Of a stretch of DNA of 64,000 nucleotides, positions 51,165-59,276 are shown in pieces. The notes under the pieces were generated by a model. That model was not told the DNA's origin and searched no databases. It worked only from the letters and a program-made list of their open reading frames with translations. The stretch covers positions 806,001-870,000 of the forward strand of contig NZ_CAHS01000015.1 of assembly GCF_001050515.1 (NCBI RefSeq), read 5' to 3'. The translations under genes were made by a program, and so were the position numbers. Numbering within the stretch: position 1 is the stretch's first letter; every line of letters starts with the position of its first letter. Source of the DNA: Erwinia piriflorinigrans CFBP 5888. Its GTDB lineage: Bacteria > Pseudomonadota > Gammaproteobacteria > Enterobacterales > Enterobacteriaceae.

Positions 51165-52190
51165 GATAAAAAAACGGAGGGACTACAGAACCGTCAAAGA
51201 TGTCTGTTGCGAGGCCGCTGTTTCCGAAGCCAGCTATTACAACTGGAAGGCGAAATATGGCGGGATGGAAACCACTGATATTAAAAAGATCAAAGAGCTT
51301 GAGGACGAGCATCGTCGTCTGAAGCAGATGTTTGCCGATCTGAGCCTCGAAAACCAGGCGCTGAAGGACGTTATCGAAAAAAGCTTTAAAACCAGCGATA
51401 AAGCGTGAGTTCGTCAACTATTTGATCGCGCAGTTTACGATGTGCATACGCCAGGCATGCAGGACGTTATCGCTGAGCAGGACGGTGTTTCGTTACCAGC
51501 CTGATACACGAGGTGACGAGTCGGTGATACAGGCGCTGACCGGGGCGGCTGAGCGTTATCCGCGTTACGGATTTAAGAAACTTTTTCAGGTGCTTCGCAG
51601 GCAGGGGCACGTCTGGAACCACAAGCGCATATACCGGATTTACTGTCTGCTGAAACTGGATTTTCGTCGTAAGGGTAAACAACGTCTGCCGGTGCGTAAT
51701 CCGGCTCCGCTGACAACGCCGGATGCGCTAAACCAAAGTTGGTCCATCGATTTTAACCGTGAGGCTCTGGCTATTGAAATTGACCTGAATATCCCGGCGC
51801 AGCGCGTCGTGCGGGTGCTGGACAGGATAGTGGCAAACCGTGGATATCCGTTGAAGATGCGGATGGATAACGGGCCGGAACTGATATCACTGACTCTGGC
51901 GCGATGGGCTGAAGACCACGGTGTGATACTGGAATTTATCAAGCCGGGTAAGCCGACGCAGAACGCATTTATCGAACGGTTTAACCGAACGTACAGGACA
52001 GAAATACTGGATTTTTACCTGTACAGAACACTGAATGAAGCACGGGAAATGACGGAACGCTGGCTGAATGAATATAACAGTGAGCGGCCCCATGAATCCC
52101 TGAATAACCTGACACCGGAAGAATACCGGCTGATGGCTGAGAAACCGGAAATCTCAAAAGTGTGTGGAACTAAAGCCGGGATACTTACAG
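51165..52190 (+). mobile_element. Degenerate IS3-family (IS407-group) element
   Basis: Relic of an insertion sequence with two transposase frames in IS3 style. orfA lacks its 5' end, orfB has an internal deletion, and the C-terminus is altered. The right end probably lies near CCGGGATACTTACA (52177-52190). No clear left inverted repeat or target duplication was found. It sits between argW and the mscM-like gene and is surely inactive. Confidence 0.8.
51190..51408 (+). pseudogene. IS407-group transposase orfA, truncated and frameshifted
   Basis: The frame reads TVKDVCCEAAVSEASYYNWK and then IKELEDEHRRLKQMFADLS, the helix-turn-helix and leucine-zipper part of IS407-group OrfA. The first 20-odd residues, normally the recognition helix region, are missing or garbled. 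In the A-tract at 51377-51382 one A seems lost: the usual family end EKKL-stop is replaced by EKSFKTSDKA-stop, so OrfA and OrfB are no longer in the standard -1 relation. Confidence 0.75.
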
Positions 52191-52213
52191 TAATATTGAA
52201 ATCCATTTTTTGA
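51401..52213 (+). pseudogene. IS407-group transposase orfB with internal deletion
   Basis: DDE integrase domain starting KREFVNYL. After the first catalytic aspartate region the protein reads WSIDFNREALAIEIDLNI; intact relatives have about 19 more residues between WSMDF and DDFNREAL, so a deletion near 51748-51756 fused them. The second Asp (MDNGPE) and the Glu (AFIERFNRT) remain. The C-terminus is frameshifted after PEISK. A start codon inside the frame lies at 51422. Not expected to function. Confidence 0.8.
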
Positions 52214-52227
52214 ATGCCCACCAACCC

Positions 52228-52258
52228 ATTCAGAGACGCTATCCCTAAGTCTCTGAAT
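52228..52258 (-). terminator. Hairpin downstream of the mscM-like gene
   Basis: 10-bp stem ATTCAGAGAC (52228-52237) with GTCTCTGAAT (52249-52258), an 11-base loop, 19 bases from the mscM stop. There is no strong U-run. Probably the transcript 3' end of that gene. Confidence 0.6.
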
Positions 52259-52277
52259 CGATTCGCCCACACCCCAA

Positions 52278-53522
52278 TCAATATGAATTCAGACCCGCGA
52301 TGGCGCGCACATCGCTCCCGGTAGGAGCCTGATGGATGCGTAAGCCAAACGCATCCACAACGGCAAACACATGGTCGAAAATATCTGCCTGAATACTTTC
52401 GTATTCCAGCCATGCCACGGTATTGGTAAAGGCGTAAATTTCAAGCGGTAAACCGGTCTCTCCTGGAGCCATCTGACGCACCATCAGCGTCATGTCCTTG
52501 CGTATAGACGGGTGCTGGCGCAGATATTCGGTCAGGTAGGCGCGGAAAGTGCCGACATTGGTCATCTTACGCTGATTCAGTACGGAAGTTGGCCCGGCAT
52601 TATGTCCATTCCAGCTGGCGATTTCCTCCTGACGCGTCTCGATATAAGACGATAGCAGGCGCGCATGAGTCAGTTTTTCCTGCTCCTCCTCCGTCAGGAA
52701 GTGGATGCTGGTGGTATCAATATTAATACAGCGCTTGATGCGACGACCGCCAGAGGCCGACATGCCGCTCCAGTTTTTAAATGCGTCGGAGACCAGGGCA
52801 TAAGTCGGTATGGTGGTAATAGTATTATCCCAGTTCCGCACTTTTACCGTGGTCAACCCAATATCCGTCACCTCGCCGTCAGCCCCATATTTGGGCATCT
52901 CCAGCCAGTCTCCCAGCTTCAGCATATGGTTAGCAGAAAGCTGGATGCCCGCCACCAGCCCCAGGATAGGGTCTTTAAATACCAGCATCAGCACGGCAGC
53001 CATTGCGCCCAGCCCGCTGATCAGGATCGCTGGAGATTTTCCAATCAGCAGCGAAATCATCATAATACCGATAACAATAGCGGCGATCAGCTTTATGCCC
53101 TGTAGCAGCCCTTTCAGCGGGAACTGCGCGGCAAAAGCGAAACGGTTTGATAAACCATTCACCACATCCAGCAGCGAGAAAAGCGACATCAGGGCATAGA
53201 ACATCACCCACAGTTGCGCACAGGTTGACAGAATAGCCGCAGCATCACTGTTCTTGTTGAGCCAGAGCACCGCCTGAACATTGACAATAATCCCCTGTAG
53301 GGTAAATGCCAGTCGGTGAAACAGCTTATTCTCGGTCAGGACGTGCAACCAAAGATGTGAGCTGGCCTGGGCGCGTTTTTCACAGGCGGCCAAAACGATG
53401 CGGTGCAAAACAAAGTGAACGACGATTGCCGTAAGAAAAATGATGGAAAAAATAATCGTCAGCGAAATGGCATGGTTAGGTTCAATACCAAACTGTTTGA
53501 GTTGTGCAATCAATTGCTGCAT
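52278..53522 (-). CDS. mscM: Mechanosensitive channel YbdG-type (MscM)
   Basis: MscS-family inner-membrane channel of 414 residues, close to E. coli YbdG: about five membrane helices, then the beta domain with the signature [43 protein letters not shown], then an alpha-beta cytosolic vestibule. [37 protein letters not shown] is typical. YbdG gives a miniconductance response to hypo-osmotic shock. In E. coli ybdG is elsewhere in the chromosome. Confidence 0.92.
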   Translation of the reverse strand: MQQLIAQLKQFGIEPNHAISLTIIFSIIFLTAIVVHFVLHRIVLAACEKRAQASSHLWLHVLTENKLFHRLAFTLQGIIVNVQAVLWLNKNSDAAAILSTCAQLWVMFYALMSLFSLLDVVNGLSNRFAFAAQFPLKGLLQGIKLIAAIVIGIMMISLLIGKSPAILISGLGAMAAVLMLVFKDPILGLVAGIQLSANHMLKLGDWLEMPKYGADGEVTDIGLTTVKVRNWDNTITTIPTYALVSDAFKNWSGMSASGGRRIKRCINIDTTSIHFLTEEEQEKLTHARLLSSYIETRQEEIASWNGHNAGPTSVLNQRKMTNVGTFRAYLTEYLRQHPSIRKDMTLMVRQMAPGETGLPLEIYAFTNTVAWLEYESIQADIFDHVFAVVDAFGLRIHQAPTGSDVRAIAGLNSY

Positions 53523-53714
53523 AGCGTCTCCTTAAAAATCAGCGGTGATCATGCCTTGAGCACGGTACAGGTTCAACCCTGATCGAAAAATGTTGCTAAC
53601 CTCTGCATCTGAACGCTTTTATCGTCATGAAAAACGGTGCATATTCTGCGGATTGATTTTGCCATCGGGGTTTAAGCTGGTGGGATTATTGCTGACTTTA
53701 CCCCGGAGTTCACT

Positions 53715-53924
53715 ATGTCAGATAAAGATCCTGTTGTTGAGCGCCTCTCTTTAGAGGTTCTTGCGCTACGTAACATTGTGCAAATGCTTATCGCTTATGG
53801 CAATGTGCCAACCGGCGGCAAGCTGAATAAGTATCTGGAAAAGATCGCTGATGACGTCGAACATCGTGACGAGCGAGAGGCAAACAAAGCGATAGCCAAT
53901 GTGATCCGTAGCTATATCCGCTGA
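53715..53924 (+). CDS. Small conserved protein, possibly DUF2594/YecF-like
   Basis: 69-residue acidic, helical, soluble protein beginning MSDKDPVVERLSLEVLALRNIVQML. The ATG has GGAG 7 bases upstream and the codon usage is ordinary, so it is probably translated. The helical pattern resembles DUF2594 (YecF-type) small proteins, but this is only a loose impression. Function unknown. Confidence 0.7.
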   Translation: MSDKDPVVERLSLEVLALRNIVQMLIAYGNVPTGGKLNKYLEKIADDVEHRDEREANKAIANVIRSYIR

Positions 53925-53991
53925 CCGTCACGCAGCCCGGCATGGTGTTCTGACCCCGGGCTGTATACCTTACGTGTATGATCCACCGATA

Positions 53992-54873
53992 TCACCCCAG
54001 TTCTGCCAGCAACCAGCGCTCAAAGTCCTGTAGTGCAGCTTCATTGATGCCTGTTTCCATCGGTTTTACCAAACAGAATTTTTTGCTCACAGAGTCTGTT
54101 TCTGGCCAGGGCGCAACAAGCGCTCCGCTAATCAGTTCTTTTTTGACGTACATGTACGGTACCATTGCCACCCCCTGCCCGGCCAATGCGGCTGCTATTG
54201 CCATTTCATGCAGGTCATATCGCACCCCCTGCGCGGGATTATCCAGGATTATCCCGCTTTCCCTCGCGTAGTCACTCCATGCTTGCGGATTCTGCCGCCG
54301 GTGAATACGCGGCAGTTCGTTCAACAGATCGCAGATGTTTTTATCGGTTAACAGCGCAGGATGACACACAGGCACCAGTTTTTCCTGAAAGAGAAAGCGT
54401 GTACGCATGCCTGCCCATGCCGGATGCTCAAAATGCACAACGGCGTCAAAACCACTGCCGGTGAGAATGAAAGGATCGGTTCTGGCCGCAATATTCAATG
54501 TGATGTCCGGATGCATAGCGCTAAAACCGCTAAGGCGCGGAATAAGCCAGCGACTGGAAAACGTCGGCAAGGCGGCAATATCCAGACATTTACTGCCTCC
54601 TGGCATGCCCATTATGTACTGGGTATCTCTTTCGAGTCGTTCGAGCGTTTCGCGGATGTGATGCGCATAGTGTGCGCCAACAGGATTGAGCTTAACGCGG
54701 CTTCCCATACGGTCAAACAGCTTGCAGTTCAGTAAAGATTCCAGACGCGCAATCTGCCGACTGATGGCACCTTCTGTTAGCGATAACTCCTCTGCCGCAC
54801 GGGCAAAATTACCCTGCCTTGCGGCAGCATCAAAAGCTTGCAGAGAAGCGCTACTGGGAATTTTTCTGCGCAT
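53992..54873 (-). CDS. LysR-family transcriptional regulator
   Basis: 293 residues. The winged helix-turn-helix at residues 9-68 has LQAFDAAARQGNFARAAEELSLTEGAISRQIARLES. The effector-binding domain is type 2 periplasmic-binding fold. It resembles GcvA/AmpR-like LysR proteins. It is divergent from the metallo-hydrolase gene across about 150 bases, suggesting it controls that gene. Two identical ATCATTAA octamers occur in the gap (54923 and 54986). Confidence 0.92.
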   Translation of the reverse strand: MRRKIPSSASLQAFDAAARQGNFARAAEELSLTEGAISRQIARLESLLNCKLFDRMGSRVKLNPVGAHYAHHIRETLERLERDTQYIMGMPGGSKCLDIAALPTFSSRWLIPRLSGFSAMHPDITLNIAARTDPFILTGSGFDAVVHFEHPAWAGMRTRFLFQEKLVPVCHPALLTDKNICDLLNELPRIHRRQNPQAWSDYARESGIILDNPAQGVRYDLHEMAIAAALAGQGVAMVPYMYVKKELISGALVAPWPETDSVSKKFCLVKPMETGINEAALQDFERWLLAELG

Positions 54874-55026
54874 AGAAAAGGTTCCTGGACAGGTACATGG
54901 GATACTCTTTCAGTGACTTAATATCATTAAGCAATGAAATAATATCGATTTATACCCGATAAAACAGGAAGTAGCATGATAAAAAATCATTAAGGTGACA
55001 CGCCTAAAACTAACCCGGAGAGAGTG

Positions 55027-55869
55027 ATGACCCATCCGCACCGCACATCCCGTCAGATTGGGAATTATCTGGTTACCGTACTGAGTGACGGCAATATGCC
55101 AGCCAGTCTGGATTTACTGTCAGGCATTGAGGCTGCTGACGCCGAGTTAATTCAGCATGCTGCCGGGATCGCTGAACCCGGCAATATCCATATCAACTGC
55201 TATCTCATCCGAGGTCGAGGGCGAACCATTTTGGTGGACGCCGGTACAGGGGGCCTAAACAACATAGGTGGGCTTCTCGGAAAAAATCTTAGTGAGGCCG
55301 GTATCAGTCCTGATGACGTGGACACCGTCTTGTTGACACATGGTCATCCTGACCATATTGGCGGGCTGCTGGATGCTGAAGGTCAGCCAGTCTATAAACA
55401 TGCAGCGCTTCATCTTCATGCTTTAGAAGCTGAATACTGGCGCGATGATGAAAAACAAAAAACAGCCAGCGAACGTGGTAAACGTAACTTTGCACTGGTC
55501 CGTCGAACGTTAGACGCTTATGCGCATAACCTGCATTTTATTGATGAAAACGAAATAGCGGAAGGCATTGCCCCCATTTTGCTACCGGGCCACACGCCGG
55601 GTCATACGGGATACCGCATTCATTCAGTCGATCAATGCCTCTTGATATGGGGAGATATCGTCCATTTCCCCCATATCCAGTCAGCACACCCCTCTGTTTC
55701 CATTATGTTTGACGTCGATCCCGCTCTGGCTGAAGAGACACGCAAAAAAATCCTGGAACAGGCCGTCAGGGAAAAAACGATCGTTGCAGGCATGCATTTA
55801 GACATTGCGGGGTTCGCTGACATTCTTATGGCTGATGGGGGATATCGTATGGCCTACTCGGAGGAATGA
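55027..55869 (+). CDS. Metallo-beta-lactamase-fold hydrolase
   Basis: 280 residues. The zinc-binding HxHxDH motif is LLTHGHPDHIGG; further ligands lie in LPGHTPGHTGY, WGDIVHF and GMHLDIAG. This is the lactonase/phosphodiesterase-like branch with a long N-terminal cap, related in general pattern to AHL lactonases, but quorum-quenching activity is unproven. An in-frame GTG at 55024 precedes the ATG at 55027; GGAGAG gives better spacing for the ATG. Divergent from the LysR gene. Confidence 0.88.
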   Translation: MTHPHRTSRQIGNYLVTVLSDGNMPASLDLLSGIEAADAELIQHAAGIAEPGNIHINCYLIRGRGRTILVDAGTGGLNNIGGLLGKNLSEAGISPDDVDTVLLTHGHPDHIGGLLDAEGQPVYKHAALHLHALEAEYWRDDEKQKTASERGKRNFALVRRTLDAYAHNLHFIDENEIAEGIAPILLPGHTPGHTGYRIHSVDQCLLIWGDIVHFPHIQSAHPSVSIMFDVDPALAEETRKKILEQAVREKTIVAGMHLDIAGFADILMADGGYRMAYSEE

Positions 55870-55951
55870 ATGGGTGCGTTCGACGGGCCGATGCAACGCT
55901 CTACTCATCGCTGACGCCCTTAGCAATCCATTCCACTCATGTCGCTACAGG

Positions 55952-55982
55952 TGCATTTCATTCCCTGTCAGCGGCAGTTCAT
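55952..55982 (+). promoter_or_regulatory. Probable YpdB-binding direct repeats in the yhjX promoter
   Basis: TGCATTTCAT (55952-55961) and GGCAGTTCAT (55973-55982) are separated by exactly 11 bases. The recalled E. coli YpdB motif upstream of yhjX is GGCATTTCAT-N11-GGCATTTCAT; each copy here differs at one position. The pair ends 81 bases upstream of the yhjX start, and a -10-like TACTAT is at 56016-56021, about 33 bases downstream of the second repeat. Regulation by YpdA/YpdB is inferred from this match. Confidence 0.75.
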
Positions 55983-56063
55983 TCCCTTATTCCGCACCGC
56001 ACGTAAGCCCGGCGTTACTATGCTCCCATCGAGATACTTAACATTCCGGCGGGAGAAGCCCCA

Positions 56064-57290
56064 ATGAACTCACCCATCGCCAGTGGCAATGTGAACCGCA
56101 CCCGCTGGTTAACCCTGGCAGGCACCATCATTACCCAGTTTGCCCTGGGATCGGTCTATACCTGGAGCCTGTTTAATGGTCAACTGTCGTTAAAAATGGC
56201 CGCTCCGGTGAGCCAAATCGCGTTTTCATTTGGTTTATTGAGCCTCAGCCTGGCGCTGGCTTCTTCCGTCGCCGGAAAATTACAGGATCGGTTCGGCGTA
56301 CGTCATGTCACCATCGTGGCCGGGCTGCTGATGGCCATTGGCCTGGCGCTCACCGCATACGCCGACAACCTGTTTATGCTCTATATCAGTGCCGGGGTGC
56401 TGGTGGGGCTGGCGGATGGTGCGGGTTATCTGATGACGCTGTCTAACTGTGTGAAATGGTTCCCTGAGCGCAAAGGGGTTATTTCCGCGTGTGCAGTCGG
56501 TGCATATGGTCTTGGCAGCCTGGGTTTCAAATTTATTTGTAGCTTCCTGCTCAGCGTCACCAGTCTGGAAATGACCTTTATGATCTGGGCCGCAATCGCC
56601 ATGAGCATGATGATGCTCGGTGCCCTGTTAATGAGAGACGCGCCCGTTCACACTCACGCCCGGGTTACTCAGGCCGCGCAGGATTACGCCTTTGCCGAGT
56701 CAGTGCGTATGCCGCAGTACTGGATCCTGGCCCTGATGTTCCTGACTTCATGCATGAGTGGCCTGTATGTGATTGGCATTGCAAAAGACATTGGTGAAAG
56801 CATGGTGAACCTCAGCACGCACACCGCCGCTAATGCGGTCACCATTATTGCGATTGCCAACCTTAGTGGCCGCCTGATATTGGGCATTCTCTCTGATAAA
56901 GTCGCCCGTATTCGGGTGATTACCCTCGCACAGTTGGTATCACTGGCGGGCATCAGTATCATGTTGTTCAGCCAGATGAACGAAAGCACCTTCTTTATCG
57001 CGGTTGCCTGTGTGGCGTTCAGCTTTGGCGGGACGATCACCGTCTATCCATCGCTGGTCAGTGACTTTTTCGGACTGAATAACTTGAGCAAAAACTACGG
57101 GGGAATTTACCTCGGTTTCGGCATCGGCAGCGTAATGGGATCTCTGATCGCCTCGCTTTTCGGTGGCTTTAACGTGACCTTTAGTCTGATTATGCTACTG
57201 CTGGTGCTCTCATTACTGTTGTCCGTCACTGTGCGTGCCCCAGCTAAATTGACGCAGAAGTCCACCGCAGCACGCCCGATCGCCAGCTGA
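56064..57290 (+). CDS. yhjX: MFS transporter YhjX (pyruvate-linked)
   Basis: Major facilitator of 408 residues with twelve membrane helices. The start NRTRWLTLAGTIITQFALGSVYTWSLFNG, KLQDRFGVRHVTIVAGLL with the loop 2-3 MFS motif, and LVSDFFGLNNLSKNYGGIYLGFGIGS are nearly identical to YhjX, an oxalate/formate antiporter-like subfamily. In E. coli yhjX is the main target of the YpdA/YpdB pyruvate-sensing system. Its promoter here carries the expected repeats, and ypdA lies at the end of this window. Confidence 0.93.
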   Translation: MNSPIASGNVNRTRWLTLAGTIITQFALGSVYTWSLFNGQLSLKMAAPVSQIAFSFGLLSLSLALASSVAGKLQDRFGVRHVTIVAGLLMAIGLALTAYADNLFMLYISAGVLVGLADGAGYLMTLSNCVKWFPERKGVISACAVGAYGLGSLGFKFICSFLLSVTSLEMTFMIWAAIAMSMMMLGALLMRDAPVHTHARVTQAAQDYAFAESVRMPQYWILALMFLTSCMSGLYVIGIAKDIGESMVNLSTHTAANAVTIIAIANLSGRLILGILSDKVARIRVITLAQLVSLAGISIMLFSQMNESTFFIAVACVAFSFGGTITVYPSLVSDFFGLNNLSKNYGGIYLGFGIGSVMGSLIASLFGGFNVTFSLIMLLLVLSLLLSVTVRAPAKLTQKSTAARPIAS

Positions 57291-57297
57291 AAACCGG

Positions 57298-57328
57298 GAT
57301 GCCCACAGCCAATCCTGCTGCGGGCATC
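57298..57328. terminator. Hairpin between yhjX and the SMP-30 gene
   Basis: 7-bp stem GATGCCC (57298-57304) with GGGCATC (57322-57328) and a 17-base loop, between convergent genes. The stem is short and the loop long, with no clean U-run, so the terminator is modest. Confidence 0.55.
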
Positions 57329-57334
57329 TCTGGG

Positions 57335-58219
57335 TTATTGCTGGTGGAACAACGGTTCAGGACGGCCAGCGACCGCAACCCTGACAGCAAACAGATCGCC
57401 GGACTGAGGGTACTGTGCCAGCTCCTCTTCGCTGCGATCTTCTCTTGAAGTGGTGATATACAGGGTCTTCAGATCCGGGCCACCAAAAGCAACCATCGTC
57501 GGCCAGCGTACCGGCAGCGGGATTTCATCAACAATATCCCCGCTGTGCGGATCGAGACGGACAACCCGTCCTCCGTCAAACATCGCCGCCCAGTAGTAGC
57601 CTTCGCTATCTACCGCCGCACCATCAGGGCTTCCGCCCTGCTGCTGGTTGAAGTGCCGTACCACCTCGCGCTGGCCGATTGCACCATTGTCCGCATCCAT
57701 CGGGTAACGATAAAGCACCGCATTTGGCGTATCGCTTTGATACATCCACCGCCTGTCGGGAGAAAAGGCCAGTCCGTTGGAGATCATAATATCGGCTGCC
57801 TGCTCGGTAAGTTTGAGCTGATTATCCACGCGGTAGAGTTTCGCGCCATTGCGATCCTGCGGCTCCCACAGGGTGCCACACCAGAAACGGCCAAAGGGAT
57901 CGATGCGGCCATCGTTGAAGCGACTGCGTGGAGCATCACCGGGGTTACTGGCTATCCGGCGGGTAATTTCGCCACGGTTATTGAGGAAACAGATGCCGCT
58001 GCGCAGGGCGGCTATCAGCCCGCCGTCTTCACACAGGCCAATACAACCAATATCCTCCGCTACCGGCCAGACCTGATGCTCTCCGCTGGACGGATCGAAG
58101 CGGTGTAAAGCAGGGGCAATGATGTCAACAAACCACAGTACCTGTTGCTCTACGCTCCACAGCGGGCACTCTCCTAATTCCGCCTGTACTGACAACACAT
58201 TTTCTACCTGGTAGGCCAT
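57335..58219 (-). CDS. SMP-30/gluconolactonase/LRE family protein
   Basis: 294-residue six-bladed propeller enzyme. Expected metal ligands are visible: Glu in LGECPLW near residue 17, Asn in RFNDGRIDPFGRFW (about 104) and in DIMISNGLAFSPD, and Asp in GGSPDGAAVDSEG. This family hydrolyses sugar lactones such as gluconolactone or arabinolactone; the substrate here is unknown. It sits alone, convergent with yhjX, with no sugar operon around it. Confidence 0.88.
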   Translation of the reverse strand: MAYQVENVLSVQAELGECPLWSVEQQVLWFVDIIAPALHRFDPSSGEHQVWPVAEDIGCIGLCEDGGLIAALRSGICFLNNRGEITRRIASNPGDAPRSRFNDGRIDPFGRFWCGTLWEPQDRNGAKLYRVDNQLKLTEQAADIMISNGLAFSPDRRWMYQSDTPNAVLYRYPMDADNGAIGQREVVRHFNQQQGGSPDGAAVDSEGYYWAAMFDGGRVVRLDPHSGDIVDEIPLPVRWPTMVAFGGPDLKTLYITTSREDRSEEELAQYPQSGDLFAVRVAVAGRPEPLFHQQ

Positions 58220-58490
58220 CTTCAGCTCCTTGCTGGTCTATTTTTGGCTAAAGTTTAGGTTATTTTTCAGGATGCCGCAGGATAGTGTAGACAGATTTAT
58301 CAAGGATGAGCAGGCGCTGGCGATTCGCCTTATCGATATAGATATGAAGGTAATCAGCCGTAATGATAAGCAGGAATAAAGTCTGAAAAATTGATTTGCA
58401 ATACCTCATTAAATAATCCTACACGCGCAGCATCATTTCTCCACTTTGTGCCCGTAGACTTTAGTCAGTAAAATGCGCAGGAGGATCGTC

Positions 58491-58604
58491 ATGATGAATC
58501 TCATCAAAGCGGCCTCTATTACCGCTGCAACTCTCATGCTCAATAGCTGTATCATTGCCCCGCCCTGGCATGGTGCTGGCTATTATGACGGCTATTATTA
58601 TTGA
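58491..58604 (+). CDS. Tiny lipoprotein
   Basis: 37-codon gene, too short for ordinary gene finding. AGGAGG lies 7 bases before ATG 58491. Residues 1-19 form a lipoprotein signal with the lipobox LNSC (Cys20). The mature peptide would be CIIAPPWHGAGYYDGYYY, rich in Tyr and Gly. After the TGA stop at 58602 the same frame continues as GYPHRVW to a TAA at 58626. The stop may be a premature change in a slightly longer lipoprotein, or the natural end. Confidence 0.7.
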   Translation: MMNLIKAASITAATLMLNSCIIAPPWHGAGYYDGYYY

Positions 58605-58710
58605 GGCTACCCGCATCGGGTCTGGTAATAGTTGGCCGGTATTTAACAGTACGTGCCGTCAAAGGCGGCAGATGCAAGGTAACAATAAAATCTTTCACAC
58701 TTCCAACACT

Positions 58711-58734
58711 GGGCGGGCATATTTTAACCCGCCC
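58711..58734. terminator. Terminator between the two lipoprotein genes
   Basis: 7-bp GC stem GGGCGGG (58711-58717) with CCCGCCC (58728-58734), a 10-base AT-rich loop, between convergent genes. On the minus strand GTGTTGG follows, so there is little U-run. Confidence 0.65.
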
Positions 58735-58740
58735 CCATGT

Positions 58741-59022
58741 TTAGCTTTTGATACGGTAATTACACTGATACCAGGCTTTCATTAACCCGGGAATATGGCT
58801 TTCCTGCGGGTCGAGTGCTTCCACTTTATCAAAACCCCGTTCGGAACAGTAATGCTCAACGTCTTTTTGCATCGCGGTCATATCAACTTTTTCGGGTTTA
58901 AAACGGTACTGAACGCTATTGACCGCCGGATCTTCATCCACCCTTTCATAAGCACCTGGTTTGCTTGACGTACAGCCCGCTAACAGTAACAGGGCTAATG
59001 CACCGATCGCTTCTTTTTTCAT
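58741..59022 (-). CDS. Unrecognised lipoprotein
   Basis: 93 residues from Met at 59022, which has GGAGC upstream; the longer open frame to 59082 lacks support. The lipoprotein signal has lipobox LLAGC (Cys17), followed by TSSKPGAYERVDEDPAVNSV, so the mature protein is likely sorted to the outer membrane (Thr and Ser follow the Cys). Two Cys in the mature part (EHYCSERGF and YQCNYRI) could form a disulfide. Function unknown. Confidence 0.82.
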   Translation of the reverse strand: MKKEAIGALALLLLAGCTSSKPGAYERVDEDPAVNSVQYRFKPEKVDMTAMQKDVEHYCSERGFDKVEALDPQESHIPGLMKAWYQCNYRIKS

Positions 59023-59246
59023 TATTGCTCCTTTTTCTGATGCCGCATCATAACAATCCCTACAGTGACAACCATCAGACATCGGCGCATTTGCAAAATT
59101 TTACTTAACTAATGCAATGTTTCACCAATTGAATTGATTCAGGGTTCCGTGTAGCGCTGTCTGAATATCAATGCGAATATGCTGCCAGACAACGCACTAA
59201 GTCTGCACAACACCAGGGATTTAAAAAAAAAATAAAATAATCTTAT

Positions 59247-59270
59247 GCCCGCATTGAGCGGGCTTTTTTT
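59247..59270. terminator. Strong terminator with T-tract on the plus strand
   Basis: GCCCGC (59247-59252) pairs with GCGGGC (59258-59263) across a 5-base loop; a run of seven T follows at 59264-59270 on the plus strand. On the minus strand the structure follows the 59277-60089 gene, but is trailed by ATAAGATTA rather than a pure U-tract. The T-run points to a plus-strand transcript, yet no plus-strand gene lies immediately upstream (see findings). Confidence 0.8.
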
Positions 59271-59276
59271 AAGATT

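Noticed and set aside
51048-52213. An intact mobile island at argW
   Set aside because: No integrase, no cargo and no second tRNA end were found; only a decayed IS and short repeats remain.
58272-58379. 35-codon plus-strand ORF upstream of the tiny lipoprotein
   Set aside because: The only ribosome-like AGG touches the ATG and no family or codon signal supports translation.
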